From Clostridiales bacterium (lineage in GTDB: Bacteria; Bacillota; Clostridia; Oscillospirales; Acutalibacteraceae): a stretch of DNA of 54,661 nucleotides. Below are positions 25,998 through 34,168 of the stretch, piece after piece. Where the stretch lies: assembly GCA_022800315.1 (NCBI GenBank), contig JAAWQC010000016.1, forward strand, positions 1-54,661. Direction: 5' to 3'. Below the pieces are notes generated by a model. That model was not told the DNA's origin. It saw only the letters and a program-made list of their open reading frames with translations, and did not search any database. Numbering within the stretch: the first letter of the stretch is position 1; each line of letters starts with the position of its first letter. The translations under genes were made by a program, and so were the position numbers.

Positions 25998-27400
25998 AAA
26001 TAGCATGGAAAATATTCTTTATGGCGTATGTCATCGTCATACTGACGGCAGGGCTTGGCGGGTTTGCTCTGGTGGAATCCTCTTCCTCTTATATGATAGA
26101 CGCGCAGCGGGAAAACGTGCTGAGCTCAAACGCCTATGCGGGTCAGATGTTTGTTGCGCTGTGGGAGCGGGATAGAGGCGGGACACAGCACCCAAAGGAA
26201 CTACAGGATCAAATAGCGGGGATAAGCGACACGGGCGGAACCGAACGGCCGTCCATTTGCCTGCTGGAGGAGACAGCCGGCTATGACGAATCGTCCTTTG
26301 TGAACTCGCTGGTCACCGGCCAGCAGGGATATGCCTTTCTCGGCAAGAACGGTGCCACCAAGCTGCAGGTGGTTTTCCGGATAGATTTGTCGAATTCACC
26401 CTATTATATAGAAACCCTTTCGGATTTTACCGAGGCCTTTGCGCGGCGTGACCGCCTGATCGCCTTGTATCGGTTTGCCGTCCTGACCATTGCTGTTTTC
26501 AGCGGCGTTGTCCTGCTTATTTTTTCATTTTTCATTGCCCATCCGCTTAATCGGTTATCCCATGCCGTGAATCGGATGACGGCAGGCGATTACTCCAAGC
26601 GAATACCCACGCACAAGCACGGGACGGGCAGCGCGGAAATCCATCAGCTTTCGGTCGGCTTCAATACCATGGCAAACGCTGTGGAAGAGACGATCAGCCA
26701 GCTGAAAGAAGAGGTGGAAAAGCGTGAGATGTTCGTGGCCGATTTTGCCCACGAGCTGAAAACGCCGATGACTTCGATTATCGGTTATGCGGATATGCTC
26801 CGATCCTATGATCTGAACGTGGAGGAACACCGGGAAGCCGCCCATGCGATCTATCAGGAAGGCAAGCGGCTGGAGAAGCTGTCGATGGCATTGCTCGACA
26901 TGATTGTCTTGAATAATGAGCCGGTCAGCCTCGTTCCCCTTTCATCCGGGGAGCTCGCTCACAATCTTCGAACCTCTCTGCGGTTCCTGTCGGAAAAATA
27001 CGGCGTGGAAATACAGCTGCAGATGGAGTCTGCCCTCATCCGGGGGGAGCCGGTCCTTTTGCTTTCCCTTTTATACAATTTGGCGGACAATGCCTGTAAA
27101 GCATCCGGCGCCGGTGATGCCGTCCTCCTCTCCGGAGCCGTCAGACACGGCTGTTATCTCCTCTCGGTCACCGATCATGGCCACGGCATCTCAAAGGAGC
27201 ATTTGGATAAAATCACCGAGCCTTTTTACAGAGAAGATAAATCCCGTTCGCGCAAACTGGGCGGCGCCGGGTTGGGACTGGCCCTGTGCAGGCGCATTGC
27301 CCATCTGCACCATACCGACCTCTTCTTTGACAGCATACCGGGACAGGGTACCGTGGTAACCTTTGAGCTGGAAACGACGGAGGGGGTGGCCGGACCGTGA
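25994..27400 (+). CDS. Sensor histidine kinase with HAMP domain
   Basis: A 468-residue kinase. First span at residues ~7-27, extracytoplasmic sensor, second span around FAVLTIAVFSGVVLLIFSFF, HAMP segment (HPLNRLSHAVNRMTAGDYSK), H-box FAHELKTPMTSIIGY, then N- and G-boxes (LGGAGLGLALCRRIA). Coupled by ATGA overlap to the regulator upstream and by GTGA overlap to the gene at 27397. The signal is unknown. Confidence 0.92.
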   Translation: MKIAWKIFFMAYVIVILTAGLGGFALVESSSSYMIDAQRENVLSSNAYAGQMFVALWERDRGGTQHPKELQDQIAGISDTGGTERPSICLLEETAGYDESSFVNSLVTGQQGYAFLGKNGATKLQVVFRIDLSNSPYYIETLSDFTEAFARRDRLIALYRFAVLTIAVFSGVVLLIFSFFIAHPLNRLSHAVNRMTAGDYSKRIPTHKHGTGSAEIHQLSVGFNTMANAVEETISQLKEEVEKREMFVADFAHELKTPMTSIIGYADMLRSYDLNVEEHREAAHAIYQEGKRLEKLSMALLDMIVLNNEPVSLVPLSSGELAHNLRTSLRFLSEKYGVEIQLQMESALIRGEPVLLLSLLYNLADNACKASGAGDAVLLSGAVRHGCYLLSVTDHGHGISKEHLDKITEPFYREDKSRSRKLGGAGLGLALCRRIAHLHHTDLFFDSIPGQGTVVTFELETTEGVAGP

Positions 27401-28134
27401 ATCGTCTGAAATATATACTCGCTTGGATGGCCACCCTATCGCTGACCCTGCTGATTATGTTTTTACCCAACGCATACCGGTGGTATGCCGACGCCAGACA
27501 GTTCGTTCCCCAAACCAGGGATATACCCGTCGGGCAGACGGCGAAAATACTGACACCCGGCCAAACGATGCGGATTTTGTACGATCAGGCCGCCTCCGGT
27601 ATTTTTACCGAAATCCAAAATACGAAAGCCGATAACGACTATGCCGACGATTGCCGGGATATCCTGCGCACTGTCCTGGGCAGTGAGGAAACCAGCCCGC
27701 TCACACAGGATTTGCTCGGCATCCTGCGCGACAGCCAAACGACGACGGTTACCACCCTGCGGTTTATCACCGTCGTCCAGGAGGATGTGGTCTTTCTGGA
27801 ACTCGTCAACGCCTGGTTCGACGAGCTGTTTATCTGCTACGAGACAGCCTCCAAAGCCGCGGTGGAAATTTCGGTATATGAGACGGGCTATCAGAAAGAG
27901 GTGGGTACGTCGAACAAGTATTCCGACGATATGAATCGAAATACGGCGTTTCGCGACTACTATCATTCTCTGGGTATGAAGGACGGTGAATTCGATTATT
28001 GGGCTTTCAACAGCAAAACCGGCCGCATAATGTTCGTGGGCCTGTTCAGTTACAACGACTTCGACCAATATGTACCCGGACTGCCTATCGTCATCCAGAC
28101 CACCCCCTCATCACCAAAGGAATATAGCCGTTAA
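27397..28134 (+). CDS. Membrane-anchored protein of unknown function
   Basis: A 245-residue protein with an N-terminal span (YILAWMATLSLTLLIMFLP) and the rest predicted outside the cell. It starts with a GTG overlapping the kinase stop (GTGA), after GGAGGGGGTG, so it belongs to the two-component operon. It is mixed alpha/beta, with no cysteine in the outer domain apart from two, and no enzyme motif I recognise. Position suggests an accessory to signal sensing. I do not recognise the family. Confidence 0.65.
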   Translation: MNRLKYILAWMATLSLTLLIMFLPNAYRWYADARQFVPQTRDIPVGQTAKILTPGQTMRILYDQAASGIFTEIQNTKADNDYADDCRDILRTVLGSEETSPLTQDLLGILRDSQTTTVTTLRFITVVQEDVVFLELVNAWFDELFICYETASKAAVEISVYETGYQKEVGTSNKYSDDMNRNTAFRDYYHSLGMKDGEFDYWAFNSKTGRIMFVGLFSYNDFDQYVPGLPIVIQTTPSSPKEYSR

Positions 28135-28178
28135 ACCGATACAACAACGATACAAAACACATACAGGTCCGAGACAAA

Positions 28179-28213
28179 CCTCCCGTAAGATGAATTCACC
28201 ATCTTACGGGAGG
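28179..28213 (+). promoter_or_regulatory. Hairpin that buries the ribosome binding site of the next gene
   Basis: A perfect 14-bp stem (28179-28192 with 28200-28213, loop of 7). Its 3' arm ends in GGGAGG (28208-28213), which is the Shine-Dalgarno of the gene starting at 28222. No T run follows, so it is more likely a translation control element than a terminator. Confidence 0.6.
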
Positions 28214-28221
28214 TATTCTGT

Positions 28222-28956
28222 ATGGCCCGATTTTTACGGTATGTCTTTGTCATTTGTTTTTGTATTTGCCTGCCGTTCCTGACAGCGCTTGTCTTCCTGA
28301 GGTGTTCCCTGACAAAACAGCCTGCCGCCGATAAACCGCCGGAGATTATTAAGGCGGCATCCTCCCAAATGGCGGTGCCGTTTATTTCTCAAAATCCAGA
28401 TTTTCCCACAGGCTGCGAAGCGGTCAGCGCCGTGATGGCCCTGCGTTATTACGGCGAGTGCGTCACGGTCGATGATTTTGTGGACAACTTTCTGAGCTGC
28501 AGCGACGCTTTTTATACCATGAACGGTGTATCCTACGGCCCTGATCCCCATCAGTTTTTCATCGGCGATCCACGGACTAAAAACAGCTACGGCTGCTACG
28601 CTCCCGTCATCGAGCAGGCGATCAATCGTTACGCCGGAGCACCCGGCCGTGTGCGAAACACGACCGGGTGCAGTCTGGAATATCTGTGTGAAACGTATAT
28701 CGATAACGGGCATCCTGTCCTGATATGGGGCAGCATGGATATGAAGGCGACCCGCCCCACCAGAAAATGGCGATTGAGCACGGGAGAAGAGTTTACGTGG
28801 ATATCGGGCGAACACTGCCTGGTTCTGGTCGGATACGATGACAGCCGTTTTTATTTCAATGATCCGCTGGCAGGCGCTGCTGTGGGATACGACAAAAAAA
28901 CCGTCTCCCTGCGGTACAAAGAGCTCGGAGAACAATCGCTGTCCATTTTGGATTGA
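28222..28956 (+). CDS. Secreted C39-like cysteine peptidase
   Basis: A 244-residue protein with an N-terminal anchor or signal segment (residues ~5-30) and a papain-like C39_2-type domain. The likely catalytic Cys lies in PTGCEAVSAVMALRYYG, the His in SGEHCLVLVGYDD and the Asp/Asn in YFNDPLAG, in the order expected for the family. It acts outside the cell if active. It follows the two-component operon and may belong to it, but its translation appears to be gated by a hairpin over the ribosome site. Substrate unknown; such proteins often remodel cell wall or process peptides. Confidence 0.78.
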   Translation: MARFLRYVFVICFCICLPFLTALVFLRCSLTKQPAADKPPEIIKAASSQMAVPFISQNPDFPTGCEAVSAVMALRYYGECVTVDDFVDNFLSCSDAFYTMNGVSYGPDPHQFFIGDPRTKNSYGCYAPVIEQAINRYAGAPGRVRNTTGCSLEYLCETYIDNGHPVLIWGSMDMKATRPTRKWRLSTGEEFTWISGEHCLVLVGYDDSRFYFNDPLAGAAVGYDKKTVSLRYKELGEQSLSILD

Positions 28957-29047
28957 GCGCATTACAGGGAATCCGCCCGGCCCTCAGCCGCCTCCTCTCA
29001 GTAAGACAGTTCGGCAGTCTGTAAACAGACATGATTCGCTTATTCCC

Positions 29048-29059
29048 GCATAGAATGGG
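29048..29059 (+). promoter_or_regulatory. GCATAGAATGGG motif, possible sporulation-type -10
   Basis: The same 12 bases occur at 53978-53989, and both copies lie 20-30 nt upstream of a start codon (29088, 54012). CATA-n3-T fits the -10 of sigma-E type promoters; I could not identify a convincing -35 at either site. Confidence 0.3.
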
Positions 29060-29087
29060 AGTAGTAACGTCAAAGGGAGGATGCTGA

Positions 29088-29630
29088 ATGGATAAGAGAA
29101 CCCCGCCCCTGACCGTTGGGCGGCCCGAGCCGAAACGGCCGGTAAAAGCCGACGCCCCCTATCCCCCCCTCACCGTGGAGGGCCCCAACCGTCAATACGC
29201 CCGGATGTTAACGATGGATCTGGCCTCGGATAAAAGTGAAATGACCGCTATTACCCAATATCTCTACCAGGGCTGGGAGCTGAAAAAGGAATACGCTGAA
29301 ATTTCGGATACTCTTATGCGGATCGCCCAGGTGGAAATGCATCACCTGGATATGCTGGGCCAGCTCATCGTGCTGCTGGGCGGAGACCCCCGCTTCCTGG
29401 CTCCCCGGAACAACCGCCTGATGCCGTGGAACGGGAATATGGTATTCTACAGCCGGATGGTTAAGCCCATGCTGGAAAACAGCCTGCAAAAGGAGCTCAG
29501 CGCTGCCGAGGGCTATCTCCGACAGGCTCAGCTCATCCACGACGAAAACCTCTCCCTCATCCTCAAGCGTATCGCCATGGACGAGGAACTCCATGTAAAG
29601 ATCCTGCAGCATTACTGCAACTCGCTGTAA
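29088..29630 (+). CDS. Ferritin-like diiron/dimanganese protein (Mn-catalase/CotJC-like)
   Basis: A 180-residue protein with a Pro-rich N-terminal 35 residues that contains PPLTV twice, followed by a four-helix bundle. Metal ligands are visible as Glu in SEMTAITQYLY, E..H in QVEMHHLDML, Glu in ELSAAEGY and E..H in MDEELHVKIL, the two ExxH pairs of the family. It is annotated in clostridia as a manganese-catalase or bacterioferritin-like protein; a spore-coat role is possible given the sporulation setting. It stands alone between a spacer and a terminator. Confidence 0.75.
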   Translation: MDKRTPPLTVGRPEPKRPVKADAPYPPLTVEGPNRQYARMLTMDLASDKSEMTAITQYLYQGWELKKEYAEISDTLMRIAQVEMHHLDMLGQLIVLLGGDPRFLAPRNNRLMPWNGNMVFYSRMVKPMLENSLQKELSAAEGYLRQAQLIHDENLSLILKRIAMDEELHVKILQHYCNSL

Positions 29631-29638
29631 CCGTCTGC

Positions 29639-29680
29639 CGCCGGAGGAAACGGGGTGCCCGTTTCCTCCGGCGTTTTTTC
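29639..29680 (+). terminator. Intrinsic terminator
   Basis: A perfect long stem (CGCCGGAGGAAACGGG with CCCGTTTCCTCCGGCG) followed by TTTTTT, just after the ferritin-like gene. Confidence 0.92.
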
Positions 29681-29707
29681 TCTCTCGCCGATTATAGACT
29701 AAATGGG

Positions 29708-29736
29708 TTTACTTTCGCGGGCCGCCGCTGTATACT
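29708..29736 (+). promoter_or_regulatory. Sigma-A-type promoter of the SUF-like pair
   Basis: TTTACT, 17-bp spacer, TATACT, about 38 nt upstream of the sufC-like start. Confidence 0.6.
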
Positions 29737-29774
29737 AAAGGGACAAAAACCCAATCACGCTGGGAGAGATCAAC

Positions 29775-30560
29775 ATGTTGGAATTACAGGACATATCCGT
29801 TTCGGTGGAGAATAACCGGGAAATCCTCGATCACATCAATCTCGTGGTGCCCGATTCCCGCTTTATCGTAATAACCGGCCCCAACGGCGGAGGCAAGTCC
29901 ACGCTGGCACGGGTCATATCCGGCGTACAGACGCCCTCCTCCGGCCGCATCCTGCTGGACGGCGAGGATATCACCGGCCTTGGCATCGACGAGCGGGCCC
30001 GCCGCGGTATCAGCTTCGCCTTTCAGCAGCCGGTCCGGTTCAAGGGCATCACGGTGCGCGATCTGCTCGTCCTCGCCGCAAAAGGTGCAAGCGATCAGCC
30101 TTTACAGGAAAAGGATCTGCGTTCTTATCTGCGGGATGTGGGCCTGTGCCCAAAAGACTACATCGACCGCGAAGTGAACGGCAGCCTGTCCGGCGGCGAG
30201 ATCAAACGAATCGAAATCGCCGTGGTGCTGGCCCGCCGCGCCCGCCTGACCATCTTCGACGAACCGGAGGCCGGCATTGATCTGTGGAGCTTCACCAACC
30301 TCATTGATGTTTTCCGCCGTCTGCGGTCTGAAATCTCCGGCTCGGTGGTCATCATCTCTCATCAGGAGCGGATACTGGATATCGCTGATGAGATCGTAGT
30401 GCTCTCCGCCGGCCGCCTCACCGCCCACGGGCCCAAGGCGGATATCCTCCCCCGCCTGCTGGGCGGCGACCACTGCCAGTTTTGCCATGGACAGCCGGTT
30501 TCCCATAAAAAGGCGGTCGACTCTTCGGAAAGAGTCGCCTGTCCGCGGGAATCGGTATAA
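29775..30560 (+). CDS. SufC-like ATPase for Fe-S cluster assembly
   Basis: A 261-residue cytosolic ABC-type ATPase. Walker A GPNGGGKST, Q-loop FQQPVRF, signature LSGGEIKR, Walker B LTIFDEPEAGIDLWS and the H-loop SHQER. The FDEPEAGIDLW region is typical of SufC and not of membrane transporters. A short extra C-terminal tail (after residue ~235) contains CQFCHG, whose two Cys might bind a metal. It is followed by a SufB/SufD-like gene and by no SufS, SufU or SufD, a layout I associate with minimal SUF-like systems. ATG 29775 follows GGGAGAG. Confidence 0.88.
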   Translation: MLELQDISVSVENNREILDHINLVVPDSRFIVITGPNGGGKSTLARVISGVQTPSSGRILLDGEDITGLGIDERARRGISFAFQQPVRFKGITVRDLLVLAAKGASDQPLQEKDLRSYLRDVGLCPKDYIDREVNGSLSGGEIKRIEIAVVLARRARLTIFDEPEAGIDLWSFTNLIDVFRRLRSEISGSVVIISHQERILDIADEIVVLSAGRLTAHGPKADILPRLLGGDHCQFCHGQPVSHKKAVDSSERVACPRESV

Positions 30561-30598
30561 AACGATATTCCTTTACTATCACTTCGAAAGGCACGGTA

Positions 30599-31522
30599 TT
30601 GACCATGAACGACATCACCAAAAAACTGCTCGGTATGGTGTCCGACTTGTTCGGCACCCCCGACGGCGCTTACAATATACGGGAGGACGGCGAATGCGCC
30701 GGACGCCAGTCCAGTGAAAACGTCGCCATCCTCTCCAAAACCGATAAACCAGGCATTGATATCCGGGTCAGGCCGGGGACGAAGGGGGAAACGGTGTATA
30801 TTCCCGCCTGCGTCACCCACAGCAAGGTGGACGACCTGGTGTACAACGATTTCTTTATCGGTGAAAACGCCGATGTGACCATCGTTGCGGGCTGCGGCGT
30901 CCACACCGACGGTGAGGAGGACGCGCAGCATAACGGCATCCACCGCTTTTTCATCGGCAAGAATGCCCGGGTGGTCTATCTGGAAAAGCATATCGGCATC
31001 GGTGAAGGCACCGGCCGCCGCATCATCAATCCCCAGACCTATGCCGAGCTGGACGAGGGTGCCTGTATGGAGATGGACACCACCCAGATCAAGGGGGTGG
31101 ATTCCACCAACCGTCTGACCCGCGCCCTGTGCAAAAAGGACGCCCGCCTCATCGTGCGGGAAAAGCTGATGACTCACGGCACCCAGGCGGCGGAAACCAG
31201 CTTCGAAGTGGACCTGAACGGGGAAAATTCCGGCGCCGACCTGATTTCCCGGTCGGTCGCGCGGGATCATTCCCGTCAGGTGTTCCGTTCCCGCATCAAC
31301 GGCAACGTCAGCTGTACCGGCCATTCGGAATGCGATGCCATCATCATGGACAGCGCCTCGGTCAGCGCGATTCCCGAGCTGACCGCCAATCATGTGGACG
31401 CCGCCCTGATCCACGAAGCCGCCATCGGCAAGATCGCCGGGGAACAGCTCATCAAGCTGATGACACTGGGCCTCACCGAGCAGGAGGCCGAGGCCCGCAT
31501 CATCGAAGGGTTTCTCAAATAA
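30599..31522 (+). CDS. SufB/SufD-family scaffold protein, short form
   Basis: A 307-residue protein with the SufBD beta-helix. Features: a His/Cys-bearing stretch AGCGVHTDGEEDAQHNGIH, TYAELDEGACMEMDTTQIKG, and a C-terminal HEAAIGKIAGEQLIKLMTLG, which is the conserved SufBD end. It is much shorter than SufB (about 465 residues), which fits the short form paired with one SufC. A TTG at 30599 has better spacing to GAAAGG than the ATG at 30605; either is possible. Cluster ligands probably come from the Cys/His set; this is inference. Confidence 0.85.
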   Translation: MTMNDITKKLLGMVSDLFGTPDGAYNIREDGECAGRQSSENVAILSKTDKPGIDIRVRPGTKGETVYIPACVTHSKVDDLVYNDFFIGENADVTIVAGCGVHTDGEEDAQHNGIHRFFIGKNARVVYLEKHIGIGEGTGRRIINPQTYAELDEGACMEMDTTQIKGVDSTNRLTRALCKKDARLIVREKLMTHGTQAAETSFEVDLNGENSGADLISRSVARDHSRQVFRSRINGNVSCTGHSECDAIIMDSASVSAIPELTANHVDAALIHEAAIGKIAGEQLIKLMTLGLTEQEAEARIIEGFLK

Positions 31523-31552
31523 TCTGCCGTCGGTAACATAAAGGAGGCCCCT

Positions 31553-32386
31553 ATGGAACTTCCCGTCACCCGAACCCTGTCGGCCCATGAGGCCGATGGC
31601 GTCGTCTTCTACTCCTTTCCTGCTTTCGACACCCTCCCCTTTATCCGCCACGGGATATCCACCCGGCTGGGCGGGGTGAGCGAAGGCGTCTGGTCCAGTA
31701 TGAACCTGGGGTTCTCCCGCGGCGACGATCCCGCCCATGTGCGGGAAAATTACCGCCGTGTCTGCGCCGCTATGGGGATGGACTATGTCAACGTCGTCCA
31801 GTCGGACCAACAGCACCACACCCATCTGTATCAGGCGGGGCCGGAGGACCGGGGCCGCGGCGTCACACGGGACAAGGTGATCCACGACGTGGACGGCCTG
31901 CTGACCGACCGTCGGCAGGTGGTGCTCTGTACCCTGTATGCCGACTGTGTCCCTCTCTTTTTCGTCGATCCGGTCCGCCGCGTGATCGCTGCCTCTCATT
32001 CGGGGTGGAAGGGGACCGCCGCCCGCATCGGAGCTGTTACCGTGGAACGCATGGCCGCCGCCTACGGCTGCCGGCGGGAGGATATACTCGCCGGTATCGG
32101 CCCCTCCATCGGCCCCTGCTGCTTTGAGGTGGACGCCCCGGTTTACGAGGCTTTCAGCAGCATGACCGACGTATTCGACGAAACCTGCTTCATCCCCCGC
32201 GACAGCGGCAAATATCATCTGAACCTGTGGGAAATCAACCGGCGCATCCTGCTGGCCGCCGGCATTTCTGCGGACCATATCACGATGACCGACCTGTGTA
32301 CCCGCTGCCATCCCGACTTGTTCTGGTCCCACCGTGCCGCCGGCACGAAGCGCGGCAGCCTGGCCGGCTTCATCGAGCTTGTTTGA
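31553..32386 (+). CDS. pgeF: PgeF/YlmD-family purine nucleoside phosphorylase-like protein
   Basis: A 277-residue multicopper-polyphenol-oxidase-like (DUF152) protein. Metal-site motifs are clear: VQSDQQHHTHLY, LYADCVPLFFVD, ASHSGWKGTAARIG and the C-terminal IGPCCFEVD. Members were first called laccases but are now linked to purine nucleoside phosphorolysis and to removing wrongly amidated peptidoglycan precursors. Start follows AAAGGAGGCCCCT. It sits between the SUF-like pair and a CmpB-type membrane protein, with only 30 nt on each side. Confidence 0.87.
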   Translation: MELPVTRTLSAHEADGVVFYSFPAFDTLPFIRHGISTRLGGVSEGVWSSMNLGFSRGDDPAHVRENYRRVCAAMGMDYVNVVQSDQQHHTHLYQAGPEDRGRGVTRDKVIHDVDGLLTDRRQVVLCTLYADCVPLFFVDPVRRVIAASHSGWKGTAARIGAVTVERMAAAYGCRREDILAGIGPSIGPCCFEVDAPVYEAFSSMTDVFDETCFIPRDSGKYHLNLWEINRRILLAAGISADHITMTDLCTRCHPDLFWSHRAAGTKRGSLAGFIELV

Positions 32387-32428
32387 CCGCGGTTACTGGT
32401 TCCGCGGTATAAAGGAGAGATGTCGGAC

Positions 32429-33349
32429 ATGCCCTATCCCTTTGCCGATATGGTACTCTATTTTTTCCTCTACAGCTTCTGCGGCTGGCTGATGGAAACG
32501 GCGCTTTGCTCGGTCAGGGAACGCCGCTTTATCAACCGGGGATTCCTGAACGGCCCCCTCTGCCCCATCTACGGCTGCGGCATTCTGCTGATCCTGACCT
32601 TTTTGCTGCCGGTACGCGATGGGATTCCACAGTTAACCACCGCCCTGCCGGTGATATTTCTCGCCGGGGCGGCGCTGGCTTCGGCGGTGGAATACTTCAC
32701 CTCCTGGGCCATGGAAAAGCTGTTCCACGCCCGCTGGTGGGATTACAGCGATCACCGCTTCAACGTAGGCGGCCGCATCTGTCTGAGCATCTCCGCCGCG
32801 TGGGGCGCGCTGGCCACCGGCTTTGTCTATCTGATCCAGCCTCAGTTCGAACGGCTGGTTGGACGTCTGTACGGGTTGTACGCCTCCCTGCCGCTGATTC
32901 TCGCCGTGATCCTGCTGACGGTTTTCCTCGCCGATACCGTCCTGTCTGTCCGGATCGCCTCGGTGCTCGGCAATAAGCTGGAACAGCTGGATCGGCTGGG
33001 CGATTTGATCCGGGAACATGCGGGCCTCCTCGATCGTCTGAACCGGGCTGAAATTTCCTCGCCGGAGGATATCGCCCTGCGGCTGGAAAGCGCTTATGAC
33101 CGATACGAATCCCGCCGCCGTTCCCGCCGGGAAAAACGCGCCGAAAACAGCCTGTTTTTCTCCGAGGACCCCGGTGTATGGCTGAGTGCCCGCATCCACC
33201 TGCTTAAGGCGAAAAAAACCGGACTTCAACAGATCGGCTTCCTGCACCGCCGTATGCTGAAGGCGTTCCCAACCCTGCGCTCCCATCCCGCTGTTAAAGG
33301 GATAGAGAACGCGGCGGCCGAACTGCGGGAGCTGCTCCGAAAAAAATAA
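32429..33349 (+). CDS. CmpB-type putative ABC transporter membrane protein (PF06541)
   Basis: A membrane protein of about 306 residues with four to five spans in the first 170 residues. The conserved FLYSFCGWLMET and NRGFLNGPLCPIYGCG segments identify the family. The last 120 residues are cytosolic, charged and helical. I choose the ATG at 32429, 11 nt after AGGAG, over the ATG at 32420, which is only 2 nt away. Function is unknown in spite of the family name; no ATPase gene is adjacent. Confidence 0.82.
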   Translation: MPYPFADMVLYFFLYSFCGWLMETALCSVRERRFINRGFLNGPLCPIYGCGILLILTFLLPVRDGIPQLTTALPVIFLAGAALASAVEYFTSWAMEKLFHARWWDYSDHRFNVGGRICLSISAAWGALATGFVYLIQPQFERLVGRLYGLYASLPLILAVILLTVFLADTVLSVRIASVLGNKLEQLDRLGDLIREHAGLLDRLNRAEISSPEDIALRLESAYDRYESRRRSRREKRAENSLFFSEDPGVWLSARIHLLKAKKTGLQQIGFLHRRMLKAFPTLRSHPAVKGIENAAAELRELLRKK

Positions 33350-33369
33350 ACCGAAAAATAGACCGGCAG

Positions 33370-33403
33370 ACAAAGGCCGCGGATTATTATCCGCGGCCTT
33401 TGT
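33370..33403. terminator. Bidirectional terminator
   Basis: A perfect 15-bp stem (ACAAAGGCCGCGGAT with ATCCGCGGCCTTTGT) and a 4-nt loop between the convergent CmpB-type gene and the GH25 pseudogene. Confidence 0.85.
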
Positions 33404-33408
33404 CAGTA

Positions 33409-34168
33409 TCAGAACTCCGGGATCAGCAGCGCTTTCAGTTCCTCCTCCGAACCGTGGAACACGTTGAGATCAATAAACCTCTCCTTCCCCCAGTAGCCAT
33501 CCAGCCGCCCCTTGTCGGTATACTGCCAGAAGGTCCATCCCCTGCCGTCCGGCAGGGAGGGTTCGGTCAGAACGTTCCGTATCCAGAGGGGATATTCCTC
33601 ATAATCCCCCTGCAAAAAGAGGGTGTAGGCCTTCCCTGTGGCATAGAGGATCGGCTTGACGCCATAGGCCTTCTTCCAGCCGATTTAAAAGCGCTTTCAG
33701 TTCGGGTTCCACCTCGCTGCGCCCGGGCGGATGCTTTTCCCAGTCGCCGTAGAACTCTACATCCACCACAGGCGGCAGCGTTCCCGCCTGACGGGGCACC
33801 GTCCCGATGTAGTTATCCGCCTGTGTCTCCCCTGGGCTGTCATAACTGAAAAAGTGATACGCCCCGGCGTACAGGGAGGCGTTGGTCGCCCCCTGCCAGT
33901 TGTCGGCAAAACGCAGGTCCTGGCTGCCGCTTCCCTCGGTCGCCTTGATGAACGCAAAGGATACGCCTTGCCGGCGCAGCGCCTCCCAATCTATATCCCC
34001 CTGATAGGAGGAAACGTCCACCCCTCTCAGCGGAAAGCGCTCCCGGGAGGGCTGGTTAAACTGTATCCAGCCGCTCAGATAGGCGCAAAGGAATCCCGCA
34101 GCCGCAGCCAGCAGCGCCGCGGCTGCCCCCGCCAGGAGAACATGGCGGAGTCTTTTACTTTTCTCCAT
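33409..34168 (-). pseudogene. GH25 lysozyme-like gene broken by one frameshift
   Basis: The 5' part (34168 to about 33670) encodes a transmembrane anchor and a GH25 start, RGVDVSSYQGDIDWEALRRQ, and later PPVVDVEFYG, both catalytic strands. The frame then drifts at 33669-33670, where one extra G in GAAGAAGGCC moves translation out of frame; in the other frame the protein goes on as AYGVKPILYATGKAYTLFLQ and ends with WTFWQYTDKGRLDGYWGKER, the normal GH25 C-terminus (frame 33409-33615). One base deletion would restore a complete ~250-residue cell-wall hydrolase. Either a real recent mutation or an assembly error. Its start overlaps the end of the GGDEF gene by 14 nt. Confidence 0.85.

Noticed and set aside
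30362-32332. 656-residue minus-strand frame over the SUF-like and PgeF genes
   Set aside because: Crosses three well-supported genes on the other strand; shadow of GC-rich codons.
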